From Hybos culiciformis (taxonomy: Eukaryota > Arthropoda > Insecta > Diptera > Hybotidae): a DNA stretch of 64,000 nucleotides. The stretch lies in NCBI GenBank assembly GCA_964007475.1, contig OZ023274.1, positions 105,385,372-105,449,371 of the forward strand, written 5' to 3'. Below are positions 13,834 to 24,720 of the stretch, one piece after another. Numbering within the stretch: position 1 is the stretch's first letter; each line of letters opens with the position of its first letter. The notes beneath the pieces were generated by a model. That model saw only the letters and a program-made list of their open reading frames with translations. It was not told the origin of the DNA and made no database searches. The translations under genes were made by a program, and so were the position numbers.

Positions 13834-15891
13834 CCATCCCCCTTCTCTCTCTAGAATTTTGGAAAAAAAAGTTTAGTATATATGTACTTATTAATAGTCT
13901 AGTTAAAAACTTTAATTTTACTATTTTACTATAGTTCAATATTCTCGAGAAGGCGTATTTCCTCAACCTCAAAACAGATCAAATTTTTTCAGTTATATAA
14001 TAATACTTATATTTATATATGCTTAAGGTTTATTCGTCTTTAAAAGAAGAGGAAATAGATTTCAAAGCAAAAAAAAAAAAAATTATATAATACACCTTTT
14101 CTTTATTTCAAAAACATTTAAGGGTTGACAATAAAAAAAAAAAAGAAAAAAATTCCTAATAAAAGTAATGAAAACGACAAAGGAAGTCAGAAGTGTTCTT
14201 CTTGTGGACTGAGAAAACTTTTTTAAATTAAAATTTTTTTGTCAAACCTTAATGGGTACATAAGAATTTCTGTGGTTATTATATATATACACTTTTTCTA
14301 TTTTTGTTTTTTTTTTCTATTTCATTCAATAAAATTAAATTTCCGTTAGAAATTGGGTCCTTTCATTTTTGAGAGCACACAAAAGGATAAAAATATTTTG
14401 GTAAGAAAAAAATTTGCACATACGACAACTACACACATTTGTATTTATATAATATGATTATTGAAAATGTATATATTTTTATTGTAATAAGTTGAAAAAG
14501 TATTGTAGAGTACACCACATAGTAGATACATTTTTGTGAATGAAGCAGATATTTTTTTTTAACAATTTGCTATTTTCTTACATAACATATATAATAATAC
14601 AGAGAGAAAGAATGGAAAAGAAATTTAAAAATCAAATCAATTTATAATTTTAATAAAAAAAAATTGCTACATATGTTCTGAAGAGTTTATTCTATATATA
14701 TGTACACTTAAAAATGTATTGTGGTTTTATTTAATTTTACGTACAGTACAGAAATATATTTTATAAATTTTTTTTTTTTTTTAAATTGAGTCACGTGCAA
14801 TGTTACTTTTTTTGAATGTTGAATTGATATTGACATAAATTTTCTTCTATGTAATAAGAAAAAATATATATTATGCAATTTAAAGGAAGAGAAATTTAGA
14901 AAAAATTTGTTACAATGTGTAATACGGTTTGCCATTTACATTTATTTGGTTCATTAATATGAATTTCTTTCTTAAGTAACTAAATATAAGTATATTAACA
15001 TAACTTTGTTTGCCACCAAATTGCATTATATTTTCAGAAATATTCGTTTAATGAAAATCTAGCAAATTATTCGTCAATTTAAATTTTGACTTTCAGTCCC
15101 TCCACAATCGAAAGATAAACATTTTTTTAAGTTCCTTCTTCAATCTACAGCTATCTACTCATGTATCAATTTTAATGAAAATTCATTTTCAGCTCTTTGA
15201 AAATAATTTTATTAATTAAAATCAATAAGACTGTTGATAGTATATTTTTATTAGCTGATAACTAACTTTATTAAATTATGTAAATAACAAGTACAATTTT
15301 TACATCGAAACATTTGGACAATTAAAAAATTTTTATACTTTGCATTTACTTGCTTTGGCAAAAATATTAATTAGTTAAATTAAAACAAATCAATATAGAT
15401 TTTTTGTTTTTTTTTTTATAAAAAAGTTTAAAAAAAATTTAATTATAAAAATTTACATATAGAGTTTAAGTTTTGGAAAATTTATATCAAAAACTTTATG
15501 TGGGTAGGTATTTTAATTTTAATTATATATATATACTTTTTCCCAAAAGATAGAACTTGTTAGGTTTGTGAACGAGATCGATGGTGTATGTAAATTAATC
15601 ATAAAATGATAAAATATTATCTTTGGTTATTTTAAATTATTATTTTTTTTTTGTATACTGAGCAAACACATTATTCAACCCTCTTTTGTTTGGAAAATGC
15701 TCATCAATAAAATAATAAACTTGTATCATTTTCGGTTTATTTTTGTTTTTTTTTTTTTAATTTATCAACAACTAAAGTAATTAATAGTATTGTTTGTTTT
15801 TATTTTTAAAGGTAAGTTAAAAAAAAAATGATTATGACGACATTATAAACAATTTTTTGATGGTAGTTATAGTTAAGACTCCAAAACAATG
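13834..15891. other. AT-rich non-coding stretch
   Basis: A/T runs and TATATA tracts. No gene or repeat of note was seen. Confidence 0.55.
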
Positions 15892-15981
15892 ACATTTTCC
15901 TGCAACATTTCCCTGCAACATTTTCCTGCAACATTTTCCTGCAACATTTCCCTGCAACATTTTCCTACAACATTTCGCTGC
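15892..15981. repeat. 13-bp minisatellite, seven units
   Basis: Seven consecutive copies of a 13-bp unit close to ACATTTTCCTGCA, alternating mainly between TTTTCC and TTTCCC variants. The last two copies are the most diverged (CCTACA, then TTCGCTGC). Short minisatellites of this kind occur in some Helitrons and foldback elements, but I see no such ends here. Confidence 0.85.
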
Positions 15982-17132
15982 TTCCCAAGTTAAAAAAAAA
16001 TTACTAACGGAACAGTGGACGGAATATGGGTTCGGACGAATAGGCTAAACATCCACACTGGGCTTACCTATATAGAATATCACAGATGCTTCGCAAAACT
16101 GCGATCGCTTTTGATCTAACAGGCAGGTCATTCGTAAGTTTCTTCATTACATGTTGTGTCGATGTTTAAATATATGCAGTCAACGAATGTAAGTTTTAAT
16201 ATGTTTGTTAATATGTTATATTTAAAATATTTAAGCTGTTTGTTAAATTTTGTAGATATTTACCTTATACAAGCATAATAGCTTCGTATATAATTAGCAC
16301 AGTTTATGTTTATTTTATATAGCCACACAATATATTTTCCTTGCTTCTCAAAAGAACAAGAAAGAGTTAAAACAATTCCGAGAAATTAATCAAAAAATAA
16401 AAATCTTATTCTTTTATTTGAAAATTTTAGCTGAAATTATTGAAAAATTATGTTGAAGACACACAATTTGAACTTCCTGAATTTAATCGAATTGATTTTG
16501 CTGTTAACTTATTAATAATGTTCATTTAAATAAATTTTATTGACTGATAATTTCTTTTCAGCTACAAAAGGGTTTTTCATTCAATAAAACTTTGTTAATT
16601 TTTATTTTTTTATTTTTTGGAAAGAATTTACTCATCAATTTTTAATCCTCTCTGTAAAAAAACTTAATTTCTTTTATATATGTATAATATAAATCATCAT
16701 AGGTTTAGGGTTAAATTTTTAGGAAAAAAGGCAGTATATTTCAACAAAATTGTAAAGTGTTTTTTAAGCCTTTTTTTTTTTACTTAAATAGTAACTCGTA
16801 TATCCTTTTTTTATTTTTTTTTATTATACAATAAAATTCTTTAATTGAGGGTGTATCTAAAGAGTTTTCGTATAATGGATGCGTGAACAAGACATATTGA
16901 TCCTTTTTTTTTTTTTTTCGTTTATTTATTAAAATTATATATCTTTCTGAATAAAAAAAAAATAAATGATAAAAAAAAATTGAAATCTTCCATTTTTGCA
17001 AGAATAAAAAAGATCAAAGAAAATATTTTAATATGAAATATAAGATTTAAAGGAGTTAACTTAATATTGACATAGATATTTCATTATATAAATAATTTTA
17101 GAATTATTAGTTTATTGTAAATAAAAAAATAT
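15982..17132. other. Non-coding stretch, partly higher G+C
   Basis: The first ~150 bases (15982-16140) are less AT-rich than background and may belong with the adjacent minisatellite as part of an old mobile element. The rest is AT-rich and shows no gene. Confidence 0.4.
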
Positions 17133-17311
17133 AATGACCTTAATAGTCGCTAGTCACGTCACCAGCGCGACAGTAAAATCGGTATTTTACTAATCGCAAA
17201 AGCGCCAAATTTGTCACGAAAAGTGAGAGCTACCATATTTTGATAGTCACGCGCGCATTTTATTTCACAAAAAATGATAGTTCTCTCACCTGCAATTTAA
17301 TGGGTGACTAG

Positions 17312-17709
17312 GGCGCCGTGACATTTGTCCGCGGGACATTTGTCCGCGATGAAATTTGTATAGAAAACTTCGCGGACAAATGTCATTTTACAAAATGTCA
17401 TTTGTCCGCGATTGTAAAATGACATTTGTCCGCCGCGGACAAATGACATTTTGCAAAATGACATTTGTCCGCGATTGAATTTTCTAACTTTAGCGGACAA
17501 ATGTCATTTTGCAAAATGTCATTTGTCCGCGATTGATTTTTCGAATTTTTAGCGGACAAATGTCATTTTGCAAAATGTCATTTGTCCGCGATTGAAATTT
17601 TTAATTTTTAGCGGACAAATGTCATTTTGAAAAATGTCATTTGTCCGCGATTGATTTTTCAGTTTTTTTAGCGGACAAATGTCATTTTGCAAAATGTCAT
17701 TTGTCCGCG
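17312..17709. repeat. Tandem 40-bp hairpin array B
   Basis: A 39-nt header (17312-17350) is built like that of array A. Six 40-bp hairpin units follow at 17371, 17434, 17492, 17551, 17610 and 17670, and a half-unit lies at about 17415-17433. The last four repeat with a 59-60-bp period, each followed by a similar spacer (ATTGATTTTTC...). Units carry CGCGG or AGCGG, then the 7-mer ACAAATG, then TCATTTT, a GC centre in most units, and AAAATG...CATTTGTCCGCG. One stem position is a T-T mismatch in five units and A-A in the unit at 17434. Apart from that position and the centre the arms are complementary. Confidence 0.85.
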
Positions 17710-17814
17710 ATTGATTTTTCAATTTTAGAGATACTGCAGATTACGTGATAAAAATTACTCATTTTTAGATTTTACTTGATTTATTTTTGTATTTTTCTTA
17801 TTTTTGTTCTTTAT

Positions 17815-18058
17815 TTAACACGTTGACGGACAGTTGCGTCTATAGCCGTCAAGTTCAAGTTCACTATGTGACATGACGGCAATAGCCGTCCAATACGAAA
17901 CCGCCATCGTCCCATTACATAGTGTCTAGAGTCCGCTGGCGCCATGACGGTTGTAGCCGCAACCTAATTAAAGGTGCTGAATTAATCAAAATTAAGTGTA
18001 TTTAAGCAGAAAGAGTAATTCGAATTTCACTTGTTTCTACTGTCCGTCAACGTGTTAA
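17815..18058. mobile_element. piggyBac-type MITE with TTAA duplication
   Basis: TTAA at 17815-17818 and TTAA at 18055-18058 flank a 236-bp insert. Its ends are perfect inverted repeats starting CACGTTGACGGACAGT. TTAA duplication is the hallmark of the piggyBac superfamily. The inside is GC-richer than its host and repeats AGCCGTC/GACGGC motifs, including GACGGCAATAGCCGTC. There is no open frame, so it must have been mobilised in trans. It is nested in the ~1.1-kb TIR element, so it inserted later. Confidence 0.85.
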
Positions 18059-18243
18059 TTACTTTTTTCTTGTCAAATTATCAAAAGTAAAGGTGAGAGC
18101 AAGAGATTTGTGTGTGAATTAAGATGTTTGCGCAGTAAAGTTTCACGTCGTATTTGTGACTAGTAAAATAAGCTTATTTCAAAAATGTGAGGTGACAGAA
18201 AAAAAATCATGGTGATGTTACGCGACTAGCTAAATTGAGGTCA

Positions 18244-21200
18244 ATATTTTATAGTGAATTATATAATAGTTTATTTATGAGACTAATTTTTGAGTTTGAA
18301 ATATAGAATAGAGGCGAAAGTGAGTATTTTTATTTCTAATGGTTCATAATTAAATTATATATTATTTTTCCAATACTGATCAGCATTCACGTCATATTTT
18401 TAAGTCTAAGTATAATTTAATTCTAGAGTTATTTTATTATTGAATGAAATTTTTTTAATCATAATATAAAAACACTATAAGATTTGTATATTTTATTTCA
18501 AGACATATGAGATAACAAACCAAAGCTTAAAGTTTTGATTTAAAATTCAAATTAAAGATATTTGCTGTAACTATTTGATGATTTAACTATTAGATGATGT
18601 AGATATTTGATGTAGACTATACTATAAAATGAAGATATACTAATATGAAGATGGTATGGTGAACACAGAAACAAAGTAGAAACAAAAATATTACATATAA
18701 CATTTTTTTTGTTAAAGCATTCAATAATGTGTCTCCGTAATTAAATAATGTTTAGTATAAAAACATAAAATCCTTTAGGGAATTCCTAAAATAGTAGCTG
18801 GAAAGAATGAAAGAGAAAAAATTTTAATAATAAACCGCTTCTGCCAAAGGAAATGAATGAAAATTCAATTTTATCTTAAAAGTACTTTTCTTAAGCAATT
18901 TGTTTTTTTTTTATCATCGTAAAGAAATTTATTATGGTTTTTTTTTTTTTTTAATAAAATACAAATACATTTAATGAGTGTTTATAATGAAAAGAAATTA
19001 TTTATAAAAAAAAGATTATATGTATTATGTAAATATACATATAATTGTATATACTATAAATGTATTATGTTGTACGTATAAAAAAAAACAACTTTTCTTA
19101 TATATAATAAATAATTCTATTTTTGATGCCAATTAAATAAAATATTTTTCCTTTTGGGAAGAAAAAAAAAAAAAACGAGAAAATTTGTCTGGCCAGGAAA
19201 TTCAAGTTACTCTGAAATTTTAGATTTTATATTTCTGCCATATTAAAACATTCAAAGCAAAGAATGACAATTCATTGATCTGAAAATATTTATTAAAAAA
19301 AGAAGAATTTTATAAAATTTCAAAAATGGAAAAATGAAGAAATTTTTTTTTTACCCTTAAAAAAAAATTGTGAAATAAAAAAGATAATACAAATTTCCAA
19401 TTTTTTTCTTTAAAAAGAATATTGCAATTTAAATTTCGTTTGACTTTGGTCATCTTTTTTGGATTATTTGAATCTTTTTGGATTAATTGAATTGAATATT
19501 TTGTGCTGCTCATCTGAAAGCAAAATATCTTTGAAATTTTTTGTTCTTAATGGTAAAAAAAAACGCAATCAGAATCTGGTGGAGAACTCTAAAAACAGAA
19601 TGATAATAATATTATGTAGTTTATATTGTAACCTTTGTACAAGTCTCATTTAATTAAAGACAATTTTTTATACACCTATATATATGACTCTTATGCGCTT
19701 TAGTAGGACATCTCTACCAACTACCATTTTAGAATATAAAACATAAAAATATATTTCATATTCATGAATTACGCATACATGAACTAACGAATCACTATTA
19801 GATAATAAATATAAAATTTAAAATCGAAAATTTTCAAAACTTTTTAAGTTATTTCAATCTTCTTTAAACACACCAAAAATCTGACAAGTGAAATCACAGT
19901 TCTCGAGAGATAATATTTTCTACTGATTCTTAAAGATTTTCAAAAAAAAAAACAAAATTTATATTTAAAATTTTCGCAATGTAAATCTGTAAATGAGGAA
20001 TTTTTAGAAATACAAGAATTTATCTATATAAATTACGATAAAATTTGTAAGTGTACTTTGAATGATGTTTTCAATTTTTATTAATGCCGTTCACAGATAG
20101 TTTAATTAATTATAGGTATATATATAGATATTTTTTTCTGACTTTTATATTTTTGCTGGCAAGAATTAGTTGCTATTCAAAATTCGATGTATTTAGCAAC
20201 AATGACAATTATTGTTGAGTTAAGAACTTTTTAACTGTCTCAAATAAACCTGACAACTAAAATCTTTTAAAAAGTTGGCTTGCCTAATTGACTAGTATCT
20301 TGTTTGAAGATAAATTTTCTATCGCTATAAATTTATGACACACATATTCATTTCTTATAGGAGATGATATTTATTTTGGTGTCATAAAAAATTCATAAAA
20401 CTTTTTTCTGTTCACAGCGATAAAAAATAAATAAATAGCACTTTATGCTCAGTATGTATATATACGTTATGTACTGTACATTTACAAGATTACAAGTATA
20501 GTATATATATGAATTTTTGGCTTTATATTAATTTTTTTTTTCTTTGTTGAAATAATATCGTGCTTACACCTATTTATCAATAAGAATATTTCGAGCGTAA
20601 AAAGAAGAATATTATAAAGGGGTTGAAAAAACTGAATGAATAGTTTCATTACTTGGGATTAAATTGTTATGTATATTTGTTTTAAATTTAGGCATGAGCT
20701 TCAAACAATTGGTGTGAATATTGTTACTAAGATTTGTTTTATTAAGAAACGAATAAGTTATTAACAGTAACCATAGCGTTCAGAAAGTGTAAAACACAAT
20801 TCTTTGATTTAAATAGACAAGTTATTAATAATGTCAATTGTAGTTAGGCGCCAGATCATCAAACATAGTATCTAATAAGCGAAATGTTTGAATTTATTTG
20901 AATAATACAGACTTAAATTAACATTAATTTATTTGACATTTTTACTATTTTGAAAACGGCGCAATAAATTAGAATAAAATTGAAGAATTATTTGTAATAT
21001 CTATAAATAGATAAATATGCTAAAGCTCCTTCGAGTCCATGCGTTTACAAGATTCTATAAACTAATTAATTTTTTATTATTGCTGAAATATTTTCTACAG
21101 AAGAGCTTTATAACTAAATGCTTCACCGCTAATGGTATATATATATAAAATAGCTTTTTAATACAAATATTTGTGGAATTATTAAAAATAAAATAAAAAT

Positions 21201-21850
21201 GAAATAAGAAAAAAAACATAGAAATATCAATGACTTTTCTTATTTCCCTTCATATTTTGCTTTATATTTCTAACACCACCAGAATCTCTAAACACTGAAT
21301 GAATGTATGTAATTTTTGTTTTTTTGCTTTATTTTTTTTTGTTTTGGGGTTGCTATGAAATATAAAAATATACTTTTATTCTGATGTTAAAGAACTTTTA
21401 AGCTTTTGTGGTAAACCGTAGTAAAAAGATACATTACTGAGTGTAAAAAGGCAATTTAAGGTTTCAAAAAATATTCCCTTAAGCAAAAATTTTGGTATTT
21501 GTTTTTCTTATAATAGTGTGGTTGTTCATTTTTATTTAAAAAATATTTTAAGAATTTTTTTTTAATTATATTTTAATGGGAAATAATTTTCCTGTCTCCT
21601 TCATGGAAAAAAAAAAGATTAAAATTTAATAAATTAAGAGTAATTTTTAATTGGCGAATTTTGATTTTTTTTGTTTTATAATGCTTTATTAATATTATTG
21701 ATTTTCTTCCAGAAAACCAGAATCGTTCTTTTTATTTTAAGAATTAAAGTATATTTTTTTGAAATAAAAAATTTAATTTCTGTTTTGGACATCTTTTTAC
21801 TACAAAACTATTGCAATTGGGAACTTTTTTTTATCTGTTAAACGATTGAT
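18244..21850. other. AT-rich non-coding stretch
   Basis: Homopolymer tracts and TATATG repeats. GATG-rich direct repeats occur near 18575-18615. No gene was seen. Confidence 0.55.
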
Positions 21851-21954
21851 ACACTGAAAAAAGGCAACTGCCGCTGCCATAATTACTAAATATCAATACC
21901 TTGTCGCACGGCAAGGAAAAAAGTTCAGATTTTTCCTTTTTAATATGTCTGTTC

Positions 21955-22190
21955 ATATGATTATAGCAATATTTGACATAAAAATTTTCGAAATACAGTT
22001 TGTACTAAAAAAAAAGTTTTTTGTAATTTATTCTTCGCTATAATTTTAGCAACTTTTTGCTACAATTCATTTGGTATACATTTTTAATAGATATTTTATA
22101 CTAAATGGAAAATGTTTACCACATACTGCCAGAAATTAATTAAGAGTTATAATCATTCTGCTGCATTTTGCAGCTGATTATCTAGTATGT
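21955..22190 (-). repeat. Dispersed repeat family, copy 3 (inverted)
   Basis: On the minus strand this segment reads TATACCAAATGAATTGTAGC, then GCTAAAATTATAG, then TTTTTATGTCAAATATTGCT. These are in the same order as in the copies at 4075 and 28465. A CACTGAAAAAA string lies at about 21852-21862. It has no coding capacity. Confidence 0.5.
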
Positions 22191-24418
22191 AATGGAAGCT
22201 TTCATTTAATTCATTAAAAGGGGAAAAATTCATTAGAAGAATTTGTCAAAAGTTATCATCCTACGGAAAACTAATATAGTTTCAGTTCTTTTTTTTTTTT
22301 TGATACACTCTATTCCATTGAAGCTGTTTAGTTTTAGCAATCTCTAGAATACAATGTAATATTTTCAGTTTATTTTGTTTCTGAATTTTTTTCTTCTTTT
22401 TTTTTCGTGTATAGCCAAACAAAGTAAAATGAATATATTTTTTATAATATACATATATCTTTAAATGTATTTTTTTTTTTACCGATTTTCATTTTTTCTT
22501 TTTTTGCCGAAAAAAGTATAAATTTTCAGAGGCAAAAAAAAAAAAACAAGAAAAACGAAAAAAAATAAAATAATAAATGTGTGAATTGAGAAAGAAAGGG
22601 TAAAAGGTTTTTTAGGTTAATTTTAAAATGAAAATTTATATCAAAAATAAATTTTATATTTTTGCCTTTTTTGTTATGGTGTTGATTTTATTGTTAAATC
22701 TGTTTTCTTTTTTTATATGCTCTGTTGTTGTTAGGATTGAGATGGATTTTTATTTTAAAGAAAGAATGGAAAAAAAAAATCTGTAAATTTAATATTACTG
22801 ACCTATTTTGTTGGGTATAAATATATTTTCATCTAATATTGCTAAAAGCATATAAATTTATTAAAATTTCACAAATGTGGTAGGTCAAAATGGAGTTGAC
22901 TTGACCATTTAAGCGATTGTTTTTAAAAAATACATTCGCTTGAAAATATCAAATCTTATCTAACACAGCATATTGCTATTGCTACGCTAAATGTCCAAAT
23001 GAACGATAGTGATAGATTAAATAATATAATGTACATTCAGCATTTCGATTTAAAATACTTTATTTTTAAGTATCAATTAGGAGCAGAATATATTTTTTTA
23101 TGTTTGATCAATATCATTTTACCGCTGCCATTTAGTCACATACTATATACAAATATATAAATTTACATAGGACATATGGATAATCCTTTTTTTTTGATTT
23201 TTCATGGAAAACGGAATAAAAATGTCTTATGTATATAGATATATATAAATGCATATAAATTCTATATAAATTATCAATGAAACGAAACATTCTATTCCTA
23301 TAGTTATATCATCCTGATTGATCTTAGTAGAGAAATGTCATTTTTATTAAATCTTCAATTCCTACGAAAATATTGAACATTCTTTATTCATTGAATTTGA
23401 ATTGAAATTATCAATGAAATTGATTATTTACATACATTTTATTTTGTACTACACAATAAATAAGCATATCATATACAACACATATATATTCCACATTGTA
23501 TATTTTCTACATAACATTTTAGTATGAAATTTTTCCTCTGTATTAAGTACGATAAATAAATCGTCTTTTTTGGGAAAATCATTATATTTTATAATTGGTA
23601 TAGACTTTATTAGTAAAAATTTTGTTTAGAAATCTTCTTTTCTTCTGGTCATTTGAATTTGAAATTTTCTTATATAAGATTTTTTTTTTCTTCTTCTTTT
23701 ATATCGATAAGGACTTAACTTTGAAACTTTTTCTAAACTTTTTTTTCTCTCTTCGTTTTATTATTATTATTTTGTTTTTTTTTTTTTACAACATACATAA
23801 AAGTTAAGCTAATTGATTGTAAAAGTTTTATTAAACAAGAAAAATTAAATAATTATATTATATTTTTCACTTAAAGGTTTTTTTTTTGTTTTATTATGAG
23901 TTTGGGTTTGGTATATATGTAAAATATAAAACACAAAAAAAAAAAACCTAAATTTTATGTTTATATATATGGTATCTCTCTAATGAACTTCTTTTGTTTT
24001 TATTTTAATATTAGAATTTTTGTGTGTTTTTTTTTTTATTTTTTTTTTAATGATAGCCAAAAAAAATGATCGTAAAAATTCATATAAGAAAGGTCCTCGC
24101 AGTAAAATCAATTATGATTTATTACTTTGAAATGAAGTTGAATGAATAATACTTTCTAAATTAGATTAAAAAACAATGAAAAAAAACAATGTTAAAATAT
24201 TTTCTTCTTTAACTTTTCGTTCTTTGAATATAAGATATTTTTGGTGTGTTGACAGCAGTGATAAAAGCTGTGGATAGCGTTAATTTTTTTTTGTATATAT
24301 TATGATGTTTTATGTTGGAGCTGCGGAAATAGCGTAATTATAATAAATTAAAATTGAAAATGCATAATATTTTGTTGTTTGATTTCGAAATTACTGTGTA
24401 TTAGAAAGTTTAATTTAA
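22191..24418. other. AT-rich non-coding stretch
   Basis: Many T runs and TATA tracts. I see no gene. The short open frame near 23622-23807 is Phe/Leu-rich low complexity and not credible. Confidence 0.55.
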
Positions 24419-24720
24419 AACTAGCTGATGCGGGAAACTTTGTTTGGCCTTCAAAGAATTAGTTAGAATCTTCTATATAAAAACTTTTTCATACTAAATA
24501 TATATGTAAAATACAGTGGTTATTGTAATGCCGACAAAGGAGAAACAATTGTTTTCGAAGTCCAATTCATGCGTTTGCATTGATTGTCGAATAAATTTGA
24601 CAATTCATTATTATTCGAACTCCAACATAGTCTACAATACAAAAATTGCACCGTACAACTACCAGGGTTTACGATTGGTCCAGTGGTTCCTGACTTTCAA
24701 ATAAAAATATATAAAAATTA
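24419..24720. repeat. Degenerate interspersed repeat, ACTAGCTGA-type start
   Basis: The segment starts AACTAGCTGATGCGGGAAAC and ends with GGTCCAGTGGTTCC followed by an A/T-rich tail. From memory, this resembles the start (ACTAGCTGACCCGG...) and end (ATTGGTCCAGCCGTT...) of a common arthropod interspersed repeat. Both marks are in the right order about 260 bp apart, which supports one short decayed copy. The frame across 24516-24704 is incidental. Class assignment is uncertain. Confidence 0.4.

Larger units (their letters stand above)
17133..18243. mobile_element. ~1.1-kb TIR element hosting hairpin array B
   Basis: The left end, TGACCTTAATAGTCGCTAGTC (from 17135), is matched by the complement of the right end, which reads TGACCTCAATTTAGCTAGTC (ending 18243). 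Similarity continues inward with gaps, for example TATTTTACTA on both sides. TAGTCACG-like motifs recur subterminally. The inside holds hairpin array B and a nested TTAA-flanked MITE. No transposase frame is present, so it is non-autonomous. I could not fix a target duplication, so the superfamily is undetermined. Confidence 0.6.

Noticed and set aside
13474..13972. Minus-strand open frames with repeated NEIRPR words
   Set aside because: These are translations of the hairpin array; the repetition comes from the DNA repeat and not from a protein.
15805..15820. Splice-donor-like AAAGGTAAGTT
   Set aside because: The upstream sequence gives no plausible exon with an acceptor, and such motifs are frequent in AT-rich DNA.
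17297..17500. Minus-strand open frame with repeated RGQMSF words
   Set aside because: It is a translation artefact of hairpin array B.
13417..17709. CRISPR-like appearance of palindromic repeats with ~20-bp spacers in array B
   Set aside because: The sequence is eukaryotic, the spacers are near-copies of each other rather than unique, and no cas-like genes are present.
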